Below are positions 1-8,477 of a stretch of DNA of 64,000 nt, one piece after another (positions within the stretch are counted from its first letter, which is position 1; each line of letters starts with the position of its first letter). A program made the position numbers and the translations under genes. This stretch comes from Dryocola sp032000125. GTDB lineage: Bacteria > Pseudomonadota > Gammaproteobacteria > Enterobacterales > Enterobacteriaceae. The stretch is from contig DAMALH010000019.1 of NCBI GenBank assembly GCA_032000125.1, forward strand, positions 1 through 64,000, read 5' to 3'. The notes under the pieces were generated by a model. It made no database searches. It saw only the letters and a list, made by a program, of their open reading frames with translations, and was not told the origin of the DNA.

Positions 1-1194
1 GCTGGCCCCGCCGCTGCGGTGGCGCGGCGCGGCGGAGATAATAGTATGGTTATTAGGCGACTGAAAAAGCCCGAAGCCCGCGCCACACAGAACCATGCGC
101 CAGATAATGTCCAGATCGCTTGGGTTATGCGGCAGTAAAGCCAGAGCGAACAGCCCTGTCGCCATCACCGCCAGGCCAATCCCGCCTAATAAACCGGCAT
201 GAACTCGCTCAATTAAATAGCCGGCAAGCGGGGCCATCACCATAGTGGCAAGCGGCCACGGCGTCAGCAGCAGGCCGGTGTCTACCTCGCTGCGGCCAAG
301 CACGGTTTGCAGGAAAAAAGGGATAGAAACAAACGCCAGCATCTGCGCCGTAAACGAGCAGACGGAAGTCATCATTGAGAGTGAAAAAACGGGAATACGC
401 AGCAAATCGACCGGCAGTATCGGGAAAGGCTGGGCTAACTGGCGACGAATAAAGAAGAAGCCAATGACGACCAGCGCGACCAGCTCAGCGGCAATTAACG
501 CGCCTGATTGTCCCTGAGAGAAACCGCTGATGGCGGAAATAAGCAGGCCAAAAGTCAGGGCATTCATTATGGCGCCCGGAATATCAAAACGCTGCCCCTG
601 GGCTTTTTGCTGGTTTGGCGGTAAATAACGCAGCGCTAAAAGCAGCGCAATAATGCCGATGGGCACGTTTATTAAAAACAGCCATTGCCAGGAGGCTACG
701 GAAAGGATCGCCGCCGCGACGCTTGGGCCGGCTGCCGAAGAGACGGCGACAATAAATGAGTTAATCCCCATGCCGCGCCCAAGGAAACGCTGCGGATAAA
801 TCAGCCGGATAAGCGCGGTATTTACGCTCATTAATGCGGCACCGCCAAAGCCCTGCAGTATGCGAGCCGCGGTTAACACAGGGAGCGAAGTGGAGAGGGC
901 GCAGAATAACGACGTCAGGCAAAAGAGCACCAGACCGCACTGGTAAACCCGACGATAGCCAAAAATATCACCTAAAAACGACATGGTTAACAGCGATACA
1001 ATAATGGCGATTTGATAGCTGTTCACCACCCAAATAGATTCTGCCGGGCTTGCGCCAAGGTCGCGAGCAATAGTCGGCAGCGCAACGTTAACGATAGTGC
1101 CGTCAAGCACCGCCACGGTAATCCCCAGGGCGATGGTTAATATGGCGCCATAACGTCTGGGCGTCGGCAGGCCGTCGGAGAGGGTTGTATCCAT
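1..1194 (-). CDS. yebQ: YebQ, MFS drug-efflux transporter (3' end cut off)
   Basis: Major facilitator of the 14-helix DHA2 drug:H+ antiporter type, in the inner membrane. The minus strand reads openly for 398 codons from an ATG at 1194 to the window edge, so about 60 C-terminal residues are missing compared with the usual ~457. The N-terminus has the family motif around AVLDGTIVNVALPTI, then the loop 2-3 motif GDIFGYRR and the segment GRGMGINSFIVAVSSAAGP. It closely resembles E. coli YebQ and sits divergently from kdgR, as in E. coli. The 177-bp gap to kdgR must hold both promoters. The true substrate is unknown; the drug-efflux role is a family inference. Confidence 0.93.
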   Translation of the reverse strand, partial: MDTTLSDGLPTPRRYGAILTIALGITVAVLDGTIVNVALPTIARDLGASPAESIWVVNSYQIAIIVSLLTMSFLGDIFGYRRVYQCGLVLFCLTSLFCALSTSLPVLTAARILQGFGGAALMSVNTALIRLIYPQRFLGRGMGINSFIVAVSSAAGPSVAAAILSVASWQWLFLINVPIGIIALLLALRYLPPNQQKAQGQRFDIPGAIMNALTFGLLISAISGFSQGQSGALIAAELVALVVIGFFFIRRQLAQPFPILPVDLLRIPVFSLSMMTSVCSFTAQMLAFVSIPFFLQTVLGRSEVDTGLLLTPWPLATMVMAPLAGYLIERVHAGLLGGIGLAVMATGLFALALLPHNPSDLDIIWRMVLCGAGFGLFQSPNNHTIISAAPRHRSGGAS

Positions 1195-1371
1195 ATAAAT
1201 AATGAGGCTTTATAGGTATTATTTTACAGGCAATTATCTTAGCATCGATATTTCGGAGGCAGGCCGCAGATTTGTAACGAAATAGCAGAGATACATTGCG
1301 ACAGGCCGGGCGTCAATTTATACTAAAAACCGGTTCTGATTTTTATAAAACACGTGCGATCGAGGTGATGA

Positions 1372-2163
1372 ATGGCAATCGCAGATCTGGATAAACAACC
1401 TGATTCTGTCTCTTCTGTCCTGAAAGTTTTTGGCATCTTACAGGCTCTTGGCGAAGAACGTGAAATTGGTATCACTGAACTTTCGCAACGCGTCATGATG
1501 TCAAAAAGCACCGTCTATCGCTTTTTGCAAACCATGAAGTCGCTGGGCTATGTCGCTCAGGAAGGCGAGTCTGAAAAATACTCCCTGACGCTAAAGCTGT
1601 TTGAACTGGGTGCACGTGCGCTGCAAAACGTCGATTTGATTCGCAGCGCAGACATCCAGATGCGCGAACTGTCGCGGCTGACTAAAGAAACCATTCATTT
1701 GGGCGCGCTGGATGAAGACAGCATCGTTTACATCCATAAAATCGACTCCATGTATAACCTGCGCATGTACTCCCGCGTAGGGCGCCGTAACCCGTTATAC
1801 AGCACCGCTATTGGTAAAGTGCTGCTGGCCTGGCGCGATCCAGAAGAAGTGAAAGAGATCCTTGCGGGCGTGGAATATACGCGCAGTACGGAGCGCACGA
1901 TTACCAGTACCGAAGAGCTGCTGCCGCAGTTGGAGCAGGTTCGCGAGCAGGGCTACGGGGAAGATAATCAGGAACAGGAAGAAGGGCTGCGCTGTATTGG
2001 CGTGCCCGTATTTGACCGTTTTGGCGTAGTTATTGCCGGGTTGAGTATTTCTTTCCCGACTTTACGCTTCTCAGAAGAGCGTTTGCACGAATACGTTGCC
2101 ATGCTGCACGATGCGGCGCGAACTATTTCCAGGCAAATGGGTTATCACGATTATCCGTTCTGA
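1372..2163 (+). CDS. kdgR: KdgR, IclR-family repressor of pectin/KDG catabolism
   Basis: Transcriptional repressor of the IclR family, which in enterobacteria controls 2-keto-3-deoxygluconate and polygalacturonate uptake and breakdown. The 263-residue length equals E. coli KdgR. A winged helix-turn-helix occupies roughly residues 12-70 (ITELSQRVMMSKSTVYRFLQ), and the IclR effector domain follows to the C-terminus, ending MGYHDYPF. Start ATG 1372 is preceded by GAGGTGATGA. The gene is divergent from yebQ and ends in a strong terminator shared with the convergent yobH. Its targets are not in this window. Confidence 0.97.
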   Translation: MAIADLDKQPDSVSSVLKVFGILQALGEEREIGITELSQRVMMSKSTVYRFLQTMKSLGYVAQEGESEKYSLTLKLFELGARALQNVDLIRSADIQMRELSRLTKETIHLGALDEDSIVYIHKIDSMYNLRMYSRVGRRNPLYSTAIGKVLLAWRDPEEVKEILAGVEYTRSTERTITSTEELLPQLEQVREQGYGEDNQEQEEGLRCIGVPVFDRFGVVIAGLSISFPTLRFSEERLHEYVAMLHDAARTISRQMGYHDYPF

Positions 2164-2173
2164 CAGATGTTTA

Positions 2174-2200
2174 AAAAACGCCGCTAAATGCGGCGTTTTT
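2174..2200. terminator. Bidirectional terminator between kdgR and yobH
   Basis: Perfect stem AACGCCGC / GCGGCGTT around a TAAAT loop, with an A-tract before and a T-tract after, so it can end transcripts from both convergent genes. Confidence 0.9.
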
Positions 2201-2201
2201 A

Positions 2202-2444
2202 TTAATTGCCATCGTCAATGACGGTATCGCTTTTACGCAGAACCGGACAGTTGGCGAGCCCGACAATCCCACTATCGGTGTGAACGAACTGGGCCGTAAC
2301 GACACTGCGCGCGGTTAAGTATTTACATTGTAAGCCCAGACCTGCGGCATTCTCGTTGCTGCCAATCAAAACGCCATAGCCCGATAAGAGCAAACCAATC
2401 CACAAAAGTGCGATTACAATAATGGCGCGGATCACCATACGCAT
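2202..2444 (-). CDS. yobH: YobH, small membrane/envelope protein
   Basis: An 80-residue protein of unknown function conserved in enterobacteria next to mgrB. It has a basic start (MRMVIR), one hydrophobic helix (about residues 5-25, IVIALLWIGLLLSGYGVLIG) and a short tail with two cysteines (LQCKYL, NCPVL), which suggests an inner-membrane anchor or uncleaved signal with a periplasmic tail. A longer reading to 2507 exists, but ATG 2444 has an AGAGG ribosome site 6 bases upstream and matches the ~79-residue E. coli protein. Confidence 0.85.
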   Translation of the reverse strand: MRMVIRAIIVIALLWIGLLLSGYGVLIGSNENAAGLGLQCKYLTARSVVTAQFVHTDSGIVGLANCPVLRKSDTVIDDGN

Positions 2445-2546
2445 AGAAACCTCTTTTTTTGCTGTGTATTCCGCCTCTAATCGTAGTGGATTGTTTTGCA
2501 TAAACAATATCAGTATTCCTAATTGCTGATGGTTAAATGCAGTGGC

Positions 2547-2562
2547 GGTTAAGACAGGTTTA
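2547..2562 (+). promoter_or_regulatory. Possible PhoP-box-like repeat upstream of mgrB
   Basis: Two half-sites, GGTTAA (2547) and GGTTTA (2557), resemble the PhoP direct repeat (T/G)GTTTA. They lie 10 bp apart rather than the usual 11, so the match is imperfect. mgrB is PhoP-activated in E. coli and Salmonella, which makes the place plausible. Confidence 0.4.
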
Positions 2563-2612
2563 CTTTTACAGTGTTACGCTGGCAGCAGATAAGCGTTGAA
2601 GTGGAGAAATGA

Positions 2613-2756
2613 GTGAAAAAGTACCGATGGGTTATCCTTGCGGCGATTGTTGTCGCCTGCCTGCTCCTGTGGACCCAAATGGTTAACGTGTTATGCGATC
2701 AGGACGTACAGTTCTTCAGCGGCATCTGCACAATCAATAAATTTATCCCCTGGTAA
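2613..2756 (+). CDS. mgrB: MgrB, small membrane inhibitor of the PhoQ sensor kinase
   Basis: A 47-codon protein. MgrB binds PhoQ in the inner membrane and gives negative feedback on PhoPQ; loss of MgrB causes colistin resistance in Klebsiella. The sequence has a KKYRWV start, one transmembrane helix (about residues 6-24), then a periplasmic segment with the conserved CDQDVQFFSGIC stretch and the FIPW end. Both cysteines needed for the periplasmic disulphide are present (C28 and C39). The start is GTG 2613; the nearby ATG at 2609 is out of frame. GGAG lies 7-10 bases upstream. The reading frame is intact, so MgrB should be functional. Confidence 0.96.
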   Translation: MKKYRWVILAAIVVACLLLWTQMVNVLCDQDVQFFSGICTINKFIPW

Positions 2757-2829
2757 GCTATTTTTATCGCCGGGGCGATCTCCTTGTGCACGGGCGGGTG
2801 TAGAATACGCGTTTTGTTGAGGTGGTAAG

Positions 2830-3105
2830 ATGAACGAACTGAACGTTGGCATTTTTAACATTGCGTCTCTGGCAGTCTCCCTGGTTATGCTGTTGGTTGG
2901 CCTGGTACTGTGGTTCTTTGTTAATCGCGCCAGCAGCCGTGCGAATGAGCAAATCGCTCTGCTTGAAGAACTGCTCGATCAGCAAAAGCGCCAGAACGCG
3001 CTGCTGCGTCGTTTGTGTGAGGCAAACGAGCCGGAAGTAGAGAAGGTGGCGGCGGTAGAAGAAGATGAAGAAGACGATTTTGTCCGTCTGGTCGCAGAGC
3101 GGTAA
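2830..3105 (+). CDS. yebO: YebO, small single-pass membrane protein
   Basis: A 91-residue conserved enterobacterial protein of unknown function. One transmembrane helix (about residues 8-31) is followed by a charged, likely coiled-coil region (ANEQIALLEELLDQQKRQNALLRRLCEANE) and an acidic tail ending LVAER. It is close to E. coli YebO (95 aa). The start follows a GAGGTGGTAAG ribosome site. Its position between mgrB and the hydrolase matches the conserved order. Confidence 0.9.
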   Translation: MNELNVGIFNIASLAVSLVMLLVGLVLWFFVNRASSRANEQIALLEELLDQQKRQNALLRRLCEANEPEVEKVAAVEEDEEDDFVRLVAER

Positions 3106-3147
3106 CGCTCTGCCGGGTGGTTTACTGTTTTTCTTTCAGGAGTGGGT

Positions 3148-4146
3148 ATGCCGTGGAAAAATCCCTGGTTCGATCCCGAGCTGCCGCACCATCTGCCCGA
3201 TGGTTTTCGCAATCTGCATGTTTTAAAACGCCAGCCGGGCGACGTTAAGCGCTGGCGTGAAGAGAGAAAGGCGCAGGGGCTTCCACATCCTCCGTCCGGG
3301 GGATACCCGGCTTTTACTGAACGCTGGTGGCAAAAAGCGCAGGTGAGCGGTGATGATGACCGCGTCTGGTGGCTGGGACATGCGAGCTTACTGTTACGTC
3401 TGCAGGGGCGATATCTTCTCACCGACCCGGTTTTCTCCCGGCGCGCTTCGCCTTTTCCCTTTGCAGGTCCCCTGCGTAAAACGCCGGTTTCGCTTGCTAT
3501 CAACGAGCTTCCCCGGCTTGATGCCGTGCTTATCTCCCACAATCACTACGATCATCTCGATAGCGCTACGGTGCGCCAGATCGCAAGGCGCTTTCCCGAC
3601 GCACGCTTTTTTGTGCCGCTGGGGCTAAAGGGGTGGTTTACAAGACGCGGCATTCGTCACGTAACCGAGCTCGACTGGTGGCAGGCGTCAACCTGGGAAG
3701 GGATGGCCATTACCGCCGTTCCGGCACAGCACTGGAGCATGAGATCGTTATGGGATCGCAATCGCAGCTTGTGGTGTGGATGGGTTATTGAAACCGCGCG
3801 GCTACGCTTCTGGTTTAGCGGGGATACCGGATTTACGAGCGACCTTGCGGATATTGCGCTGCGTTTAGGCCCGCTTGACGCTGCCGCTATCCCGATTGGC
3901 GCCTACGCGCCGCGCTGGTTTATGGGCGATCATCATATGGATCCCCAACAGGCCGTTACCTTATGGCAGCAGATTGGCCGCCCCATGACCATACCCATTC
4001 ACTGGGGGGTATTTGAACTGGCAGACGAGTCGTTAGATCTGCCGCCGCAGGAGCTGCTTGCGGCCCTTTCGGCCGCAGGTGAGAAGTCAGATGCCTTTAC
4101 GCCGTTCATCATTGGACAAAGCACGAGCTTATTTAAAAATAAGTAA
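3148..4146 (+). CDS. Metallo-beta-lactamase-fold hydrolase (NAPE-PLD/RomA-like)
   Basis: A 332-residue cytoplasmic enzyme of the metallo-beta-lactamase fold, most like the N-acyl-phosphatidylethanolamine phospholipase D / RomA branch. Seen: WWLGHASLLLRL and LLTDPVFSRRASP early in the fold; the metal-binding motif HNHYDH at residues 131-136; PAQHWSMRS; WFSGDTGFT, whose Asp bridges the metals in this fold; and IPIHWG near the end. There is no signal peptide. ATG 3148 has CAGGAG at ideal spacing; a GTG two codons earlier overlaps that site and was rejected. It sits in the yebO-yobF gap, where K-12 has no such gene as far as I recall. The substrate is unknown. Confidence 0.8.
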   Translation: MPWKNPWFDPELPHHLPDGFRNLHVLKRQPGDVKRWREERKAQGLPHPPSGGYPAFTERWWQKAQVSGDDDRVWWLGHASLLLRLQGRYLLTDPVFSRRASPFPFAGPLRKTPVSLAINELPRLDAVLISHNHYDHLDSATVRQIARRFPDARFFVPLGLKGWFTRRGIRHVTELDWWQASTWEGMAITAVPAQHWSMRSLWDRNRSLWCGWVIETARLRFWFSGDTGFTSDLADIALRLGPLDAAAIPIGAYAPRWFMGDHHMDPQQAVTLWQQIGRPMTIPIHWGVFELADESLDLPPQELLAALSAAGEKSDAFTPFIIGQSTSLFKNK

Positions 4147-4684
4147 TAGTTATTATTGCAGGGCCGCGTTTTTTATTTTTACTGAAAAATCAGCCGCTCA
4201 TTTTTGAAATATATTATAGCGAAACGTTTTTATTGCCTGCTGACGAAGCCAGCGTCATTAAACTTTCATTATTTTTGCATAATATTAGCGTTTAACTGTG
4301 CAAGCTTTATTCTATTCGGGTTCGTTGCGGAAACTTTTTAACCCGTTAACCAAAAGCACCGCTCCGTATTGCGCATTTTTTTGCATACTTATGCAGGATG
4401 CGGCATAAGCATAATGCGGGGTCAGATGCCTTTTTAAGCCTTGGCCTGGACGAAGTGAAGTCTTTGAGCTATGGTAAAAAAGTTGTCTGAATCTTGCTGT
4501 TACAGGCACGGCGATAAGCGCAAGCTAGCGAAGTGTTTTATTCATAAAGTGTACGTTTGTTTTTCAACGCATATGTACAGTTTCTGGAATCTGTGCGGCA
4601 GATCGATACATGCTTAAAAATGGCTTGCCATTGTTTACGTTGTATGTGATAACACTTTGGGTCAAACGAGGTACAGTTCTGTTT
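4147..4684 (+). other. Gene-free AT-rich stretch; likely promoter and long leader of yobF-cspC
   Basis: No convincing gene in 538 bp. Short frames on both strands lack ribosome sites. The AT-rich part around 4195-4300 carries TGCATAATAT-type -10 candidates. Cold-shock family genes usually have long structured 5' leaders, so part of this stretch is probably transcribed; the transcript start cannot be set from sequence alone. Confidence 0.5.
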
Positions 4685-4816
4685 ATGTGTGGCATTTTCA
4701 GTAAAGAAGTCCTGAGTAAACACGTTGTCGTTGAATACCGCTTCTCTGCCGAACCTTATATTAGTGCCTCATGCAGTAATGTCTCAGTTTTATCTCAGTC
4801 AATGCCTGCGGGCTAA
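4685..4816 (+). CDS. yobF: YobF, small stress-induced protein upstream of cspC
   Basis: A 43-residue protein that begins MCGIFSKEVLSKHV and continues VEYRFSAEPYISASCSNVSV, matching E. coli YobF (47 aa) nearly residue for residue until the last few positions. In E. coli yobF and cspC form one transcript, and YobF accumulates under heat and other stress. The cspC start is only 25 bases downstream, so co-transcription is likely here. The ribosome site is weak (CGAGG, 13 bases upstream). The function is unknown. Confidence 0.85.
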   Translation: MCGIFSKEVLSKHVVVEYRFSAEPYISASCSNVSVLSQSMPAG

Positions 4817-4841
4817 GAAAACACTCTAAGGAATTTTGCAA

Positions 4842-5051
4842 ATGGCAAAGATTAAAGGTCAAGTTAAGTGGTTCAACGAGTCTAAAGGTTTTGGTTTCAT
4901 TACTCCTGCTGACGGCAGCAAAGACGTGTTCGTACACTTCTCTGCAATCCAGGGTAACGGCTTCAAAACTCTGGCTGAAGGCCAGAACGTTGAGTTCGAA
5001 ATCCAGGACGGCCAGAAAGGCCCTGCTGCAGTTAACGTGACTGCCATCTAA
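4842..5051 (+). CDS. cspC: CspC, constitutive cold-shock-family RNA chaperone
   Basis: A 69-residue single cold-shock domain that appears identical to E. coli CspC as I remember it. The RNA-binding motifs KGFGFI (RNP1) and VFVHF (RNP2) are intact. CspC binds RNA, melts secondary structure, acts as a transcription antiterminator and supports RpoS-dependent genes; it is made at 37 C. Start ATG 4842 follows TAAGGA. It lies downstream of yobF and ahead of a strong terminator. Confidence 0.98.
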
Positions 5052-5059
5052 TTCGGCTG

Positions 5060-5125
5060 AATTAGGCTCAGGCGCCAAAACGCCTAATTGAGTTAAAAGC
5101 CTCGCTCTCACGGCGGGGCTTTTTA
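5060..5125 (+). terminator. Terminator region of yobF-cspC
   Basis: Two hairpins: AATTAGGC / GCCTAATT (about 5060-5089), then AGCCTCGC / GGCGGGGCT followed by TTTTT (5098-5125). The second has the form of an intrinsic terminator. Confidence 0.8.
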
Positions 5126-5281
5126 ATGGCTGAAATAAAATCAATACCTTTCAAAGTATTACCAAAACCCTCCCCGCGTTGCCTCTTGTTGCACTCCTGC
5201 GAAGGATTTAGCACTGTTTCCGCACGAACCGTGGCGAAAGTCTGTTTAAATTTGCGTTCGCTTAGGTTTTGATAAGGATTG

Positions 5282-7012
5282 ATGGTGAGGAAAATTACCC
5301 CCGCGCTCGTGGGCAATTTCATCCAGTGGCGTTTTGGACTGCTTTGTCTGGCAATCGTGCTAAGCCTGATTTTTTTGCTTGGCAGGGTGGCCTGGTTACA
5401 GATTATCTCGCCCGGCAATCTTGTCAGACAGGAAGATATGCGATCCCTGCGCGAAAAAACCATTATGGTGCCGCGCGGCATGATACAGGACCGCGATGGT
5501 CGTCCGCTGGCGGTAAGCGTTCCGGTAGAAGCGGTATGGGCTGACCCAAAAATAATTATGGAAAAAGGGGGCGTTCAGGTTGACCGCCGCTGGCAGGCGC
5601 TTGCGGACGCGCTGCATACGCCGTTGAGCGAAATCGCTGCGCGTATTCATCATAACGAGCGCAGCCGTTTTATTTACCTTGCTCGCCAGCTCGATCCCCA
5701 GCAGGCGGCCTGGATCGACAAATTAAACATTGCCGGCATCTCGCTGCGTGAAGAATCTCGCCGGTTTTATCCAGCCGGACACGTTGCGTCGAATTTGCTG
5801 GGCTTTACCAATATCGACGATCGGGGCATTGAGGGCATTGAAAAGAGTTTCGACCGGCAGCTAACCGGCGCCGCCGGCGAGCGTCTGGTGCGTAAAGATC
5901 GCTATGGTCACGTGATTGAGAATATTACAGAGACGCCGCCGAAACCGGCGCACAACATTATTTTGAGTATCGATGAGCGCCTTCAGACGGTGACGGAAGA
6001 TGCGCTGAGCAATGCGGTATCCTGGAATAAAGCGCAGTCGGGCGCCGCGGTAATCATTGATGTGAATACCGGTGAGGTGCTGGCGATGGCAAGCTACCCC
6101 ACCTTTAATCCAAATAACCGCGACGGGGCAACCTTAGACGATTTTCGTAACCGGGCCATCAGCGATACCTTCGAACCCGGGTCTACGGTTAAGCCTATGG
6201 TTATTATGACCGCCCTGAAACAGGGGATCGTTCAGCCGGATAGCGTGGTGGATACGCACCCCTACACCCTTGACGGGCATCGAATCCGCGACGTAGGGTT
6301 CTATCCGCAATTAACGCTCACCGGCATCTTACAAAAGTCCAGCGATACCGGGGTTTCCCGGCTTTCGCTTGCCATGCCGATTCAGGCTTTGCTGGATACG
6401 TACAAAAGCTTTGGTTTTGGCACCCCCACCGGCCTGGGCCTGACAGGGGAGAGCAGCGGCCTGCTGCCGAACCGCCAGCGCTGGGGACAGTTGGATCGCG
6501 CCACCTTCTCATTTGGTTATGGGCTGATGGTGACCCCGCTGCAACTGGCGCACGTTTACGCAACCATCGGCAGCTACGGTATTTCCAGGCCGTTATCCAT
6601 TACGCGAGTCGATCCGCCGGTGGTCGGGCAACGCGTGATATCCGCGCAGATCGCTCAACAGGTTGAACATATGATGGAGAGCGTGGCGCTGCCGGGCGGC
6701 GGTGGCACAAAAGCGGCAGTGCGCGGCTATCGCGTAGCGATTAAAACCGGCACGGTAAAGAAAATTGGCGATGACGGCAAATATGTCGACAAATATATCG
6801 CCTATACCGCAGGCGTTGCGCCTGCCAGTAATCCTCGCTTTGCGTTGGCCGTGGTAATTAACGATCCTTCCAACGGTGCCTATTACGGCGGGGCGGTTTC
6901 GGCGCCGGTATTTAGCCAGATCATGGGCGATGTGCTGCGCCTGGAAAACGTTGAGCCGGATGGTTTACCGCCCGGAGACGAACGCCTGGTATTGATGAAT
7001 AAGGCAAGGTGA
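5282..7012 (+). CDS. FtsI-like class B penicillin-binding protein (PBP3-SAL type)
   Basis: Second, non-essential-type copy of the division transpeptidase. Its place beside cspC and rlmA matches Salmonella PBP3-SAL, a septal peptidoglycan synthase reported to act at acidic pH inside host cells; E. coli lacks it. The 576-residue protein has one transmembrane anchor (about 16-38), the class B pedestal domain (GIIQ-type segment DRDGRPLAVSVPVEAVWADP, RRFYPAGHVASNLLGFTN), and the transpeptidase. Active-site S301-T-V-K304 and K488-T-G-T491 are present, but the second motif reads S353-S-D355 where FtsI has SSN. ATG 5282 follows AAGGA; TTG 5279 is too close. A housekeeping ftsI would be in the dcw cluster, outside this window. 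Confidence 0.9.
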   Translation: MVRKITPALVGNFIQWRFGLLCLAIVLSLIFLLGRVAWLQIISPGNLVRQEDMRSLREKTIMVPRGMIQDRDGRPLAVSVPVEAVWADPKIIMEKGGVQVDRRWQALADALHTPLSEIAARIHHNERSRFIYLARQLDPQQAAWIDKLNIAGISLREESRRFYPAGHVASNLLGFTNIDDRGIEGIEKSFDRQLTGAAGERLVRKDRYGHVIENITETPPKPAHNIILSIDERLQTVTEDALSNAVSWNKAQSGAAVIIDVNTGEVLAMASYPTFNPNNRDGATLDDFRNRAISDTFEPGSTVKPMVIMTALKQGIVQPDSVVDTHPYTLDGHRIRDVGFYPQLTLTGILQKSSDTGVSRLSLAMPIQALLDTYKSFGFGTPTGLGLTGESSGLLPNRQRWGQLDRATFSFGYGLMVTPLQLAHVYATIGSYGISRPLSITRVDPPVVGQRVISAQIAQQVEHMMESVALPGGGGTKAAVRGYRVAIKTGTVKKIGDDGKYVDKYIAYTAGVAPASNPRFALAVVINDPSNGAYYGGAVSAPVFSQIMGDVLRLENVEPDGLPPGDERLVLMNKAR

Positions 7013-7090
7013 CGGCTCCGGCGCCGTAGCGGCTTTTCGTCGCCGGGCGTAAGGGTTACACTTGCGCCCTCTATATTATCCGGAGTCACC

Positions 7091-7897
7091 ATGTCCTATC
7101 TCTGTCCGCTTTGCCATGCCCCCCTTGCCGCTCAGGAAAAAAGTTTTGTTTGTCCGCAGGGGCACCGGTTCGATAAGGCGAAAGAAGGCTATGTTAACCT
7201 GCTGCCGGTGCAGCATAAGCATTCCAAAGATCCGGGCGACAGCGCTGAGATGATACAGGCCCGCCGCGCATTTCTTGATGCGGGGCATTACCAGCCGCTG
7301 CGCGATGCCATTTGCCAGCTTCTGACGCAGCGCGCGCCTGAAACACTGCTGGATATCGGCTGCGGGGAAGGGTATTACACCGCCGGATTTGCCACCGCGT
7401 TAAGCGGGCTTACGGGAACCGTCCGGGGGCTTGATGTTTCAAAAGTCGCCATTCGTTATGCGGCTAAACGCTATCCGCAGGCGCATTTTTGCGTGGCCTC
7501 CAGCCATCGTCTGCCGTTTGATGACGCCAGCATGGATGCCGTGGTACGAATCTTTGCTCCGTGCAGGGCCGAAGAGTTAGCGCGTGTGGTTAAACCCGGC
7601 GGCATGGTGATTACCGCCACCCCAGGCCCGCGTCATCTGATGCAGCTAAAAGGTTTAATTTACCAGGATGTTTTATTGCATTCGGAAGAGGTTGAATCGC
7701 TGCCCGGCTTCACGCAAGAGCAGACCCGCCAGATTGGCTGGCCGATGACGCTTACGGGAGAAGAGGCCGTGGCGCTGCTGCAAATGACGCCGTTTGCCTG
7801 GCGTGCCCGCCCGGAAGTGTGGGAGGCGTTAAAAGCAGAAACGACATTTATGTGTGAAACCGACTTTGTGGTGCGGGTCTGGCGACGCGAGGCTTAG
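7091..7897 (+). CDS. rlmA: RlmA, 23S rRNA (guanine-745 N1) methyltransferase
   Basis: Methylates N1 of G745 in 23S rRNA using S-adenosylmethionine. At 268 residues it is one shorter than E. coli RlmA. The N-terminal zinc knuckle (CPLC at residues 5-8, then CPQGHRFD) is intact, as are the hallmark EGYVNLLPVQHKH and the SAM-binding LLDIGCGEGYYT (about residue 88). ATG 7091 follows TCCGGAGTCACC. It is convergent with mntP, with a single base between the two stop codons. Confidence 0.96.
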   Translation: MSYLCPLCHAPLAAQEKSFVCPQGHRFDKAKEGYVNLLPVQHKHSKDPGDSAEMIQARRAFLDAGHYQPLRDAICQLLTQRAPETLLDIGCGEGYYTAGFATALSGLTGTVRGLDVSKVAIRYAAKRYPQAHFCVASSHRLPFDDASMDAVVRIFAPCRAEELARVVKPGGMVITATPGPRHLMQLKGLIYQDVLLHSEEVESLPGFTQEQTRQIGWPMTLTGEEAVALLQMTPFAWRARPEVWEALKAETTFMCETDFVVRVWRREA

Positions 7898-7898
7898 C

Positions 7899-8465
7899 CT
7901 AGGGGTAAAAATGGCTGTACAGAATCTGGCAGCCGATCCCAATTAGCACCAGGCCTCCCAGAATCTCTGCGCGTTTACCCAGCATCGGGCCGATAAAACG
8001 GCCAACCATCATCCCCAGCGTGGACATGATCATGGTGGCGCAGCCAATCGCCAGCGCGGTTTCGATGATGTTCACTTTCAGGAATGCCAGGCCAACCCCA
8101 ACCGCCATGGCGTCAAGGCTTGTGGCGATGGCGGTGGTCACTAAAAGCCAGAAGCCATGACGCTGCAGCTTAGGCGCATCTTCCGCGTCGCTACCGCGAA
8201 ACCCTTCGATAAGCATTCTTCCGCCAAGGAAAACCAGCAGGACGAAGGCCACCCAATGGTTCCATTCCAGCACGACCTGGCTTGCCAGCAGGCCAAGGCA
8301 CCAGCCGATAAGCGGAGTAAGGGTTTCTATGATGCCGAAAATAAGGCCCGTGCGGAGCGCTTCTGAAAATCTGGGTTTATGAAGCGAAGCACCTTTTCCG
8401 ATCGAGGCTGCGAAAGCATCCATCGACATGCCAAATGCGAGAAGTAGAGTTGCGGAGAGATTCAT
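7899..8465 (-). CDS. mntP: MntP, manganese exporter
   Basis: Inner-membrane Mn2+ efflux pump of 188 residues with six predicted helices arranged as two three-helix repeats. Conserved Asp residues lie in GMSMDAFAAS near the start and in TSLDAMAVG in the second repeat, matching the metal-path residues of the family. It matches E. coli MntP (188 aa). Upstream on the same strand are the yybP-ykoY riboswitch, a Fur box and two MntR-like boxes, all consistent with Mn- and Fe-linked control. The ATG follows CTGAGGCGCTGTA. Confidence 0.97.
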   Translation of the reverse strand: MNLSATLLLAFGMSMDAFAASIGKGASLHKPRFSEALRTGLIFGIIETLTPLIGWCLGLLASQVVLEWNHWVAFVLLVFLGGRMLIEGFRGSDAEDAPKLQRHGFWLLVTTAIATSLDAMAVGVGLAFLKVNIIETALAIGCATMIMSTLGMMVGRFIGPMLGKRAEILGGLVLIGIGCQILYSHFYP

Positions 8466-8477
8466 TACAGCGCCTCA

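Noticed and set aside
4312..4723. Two short minus-strand frames in the yobF upstream region
   Set aside because: No ribosome sites, no homology, and the second overlaps yobF.
5068..5481. 137-residue minus-strand frame at the start of the FtsI-like gene
   Set aside because: Spans the cspC terminator and the PBP start; no coding signals.
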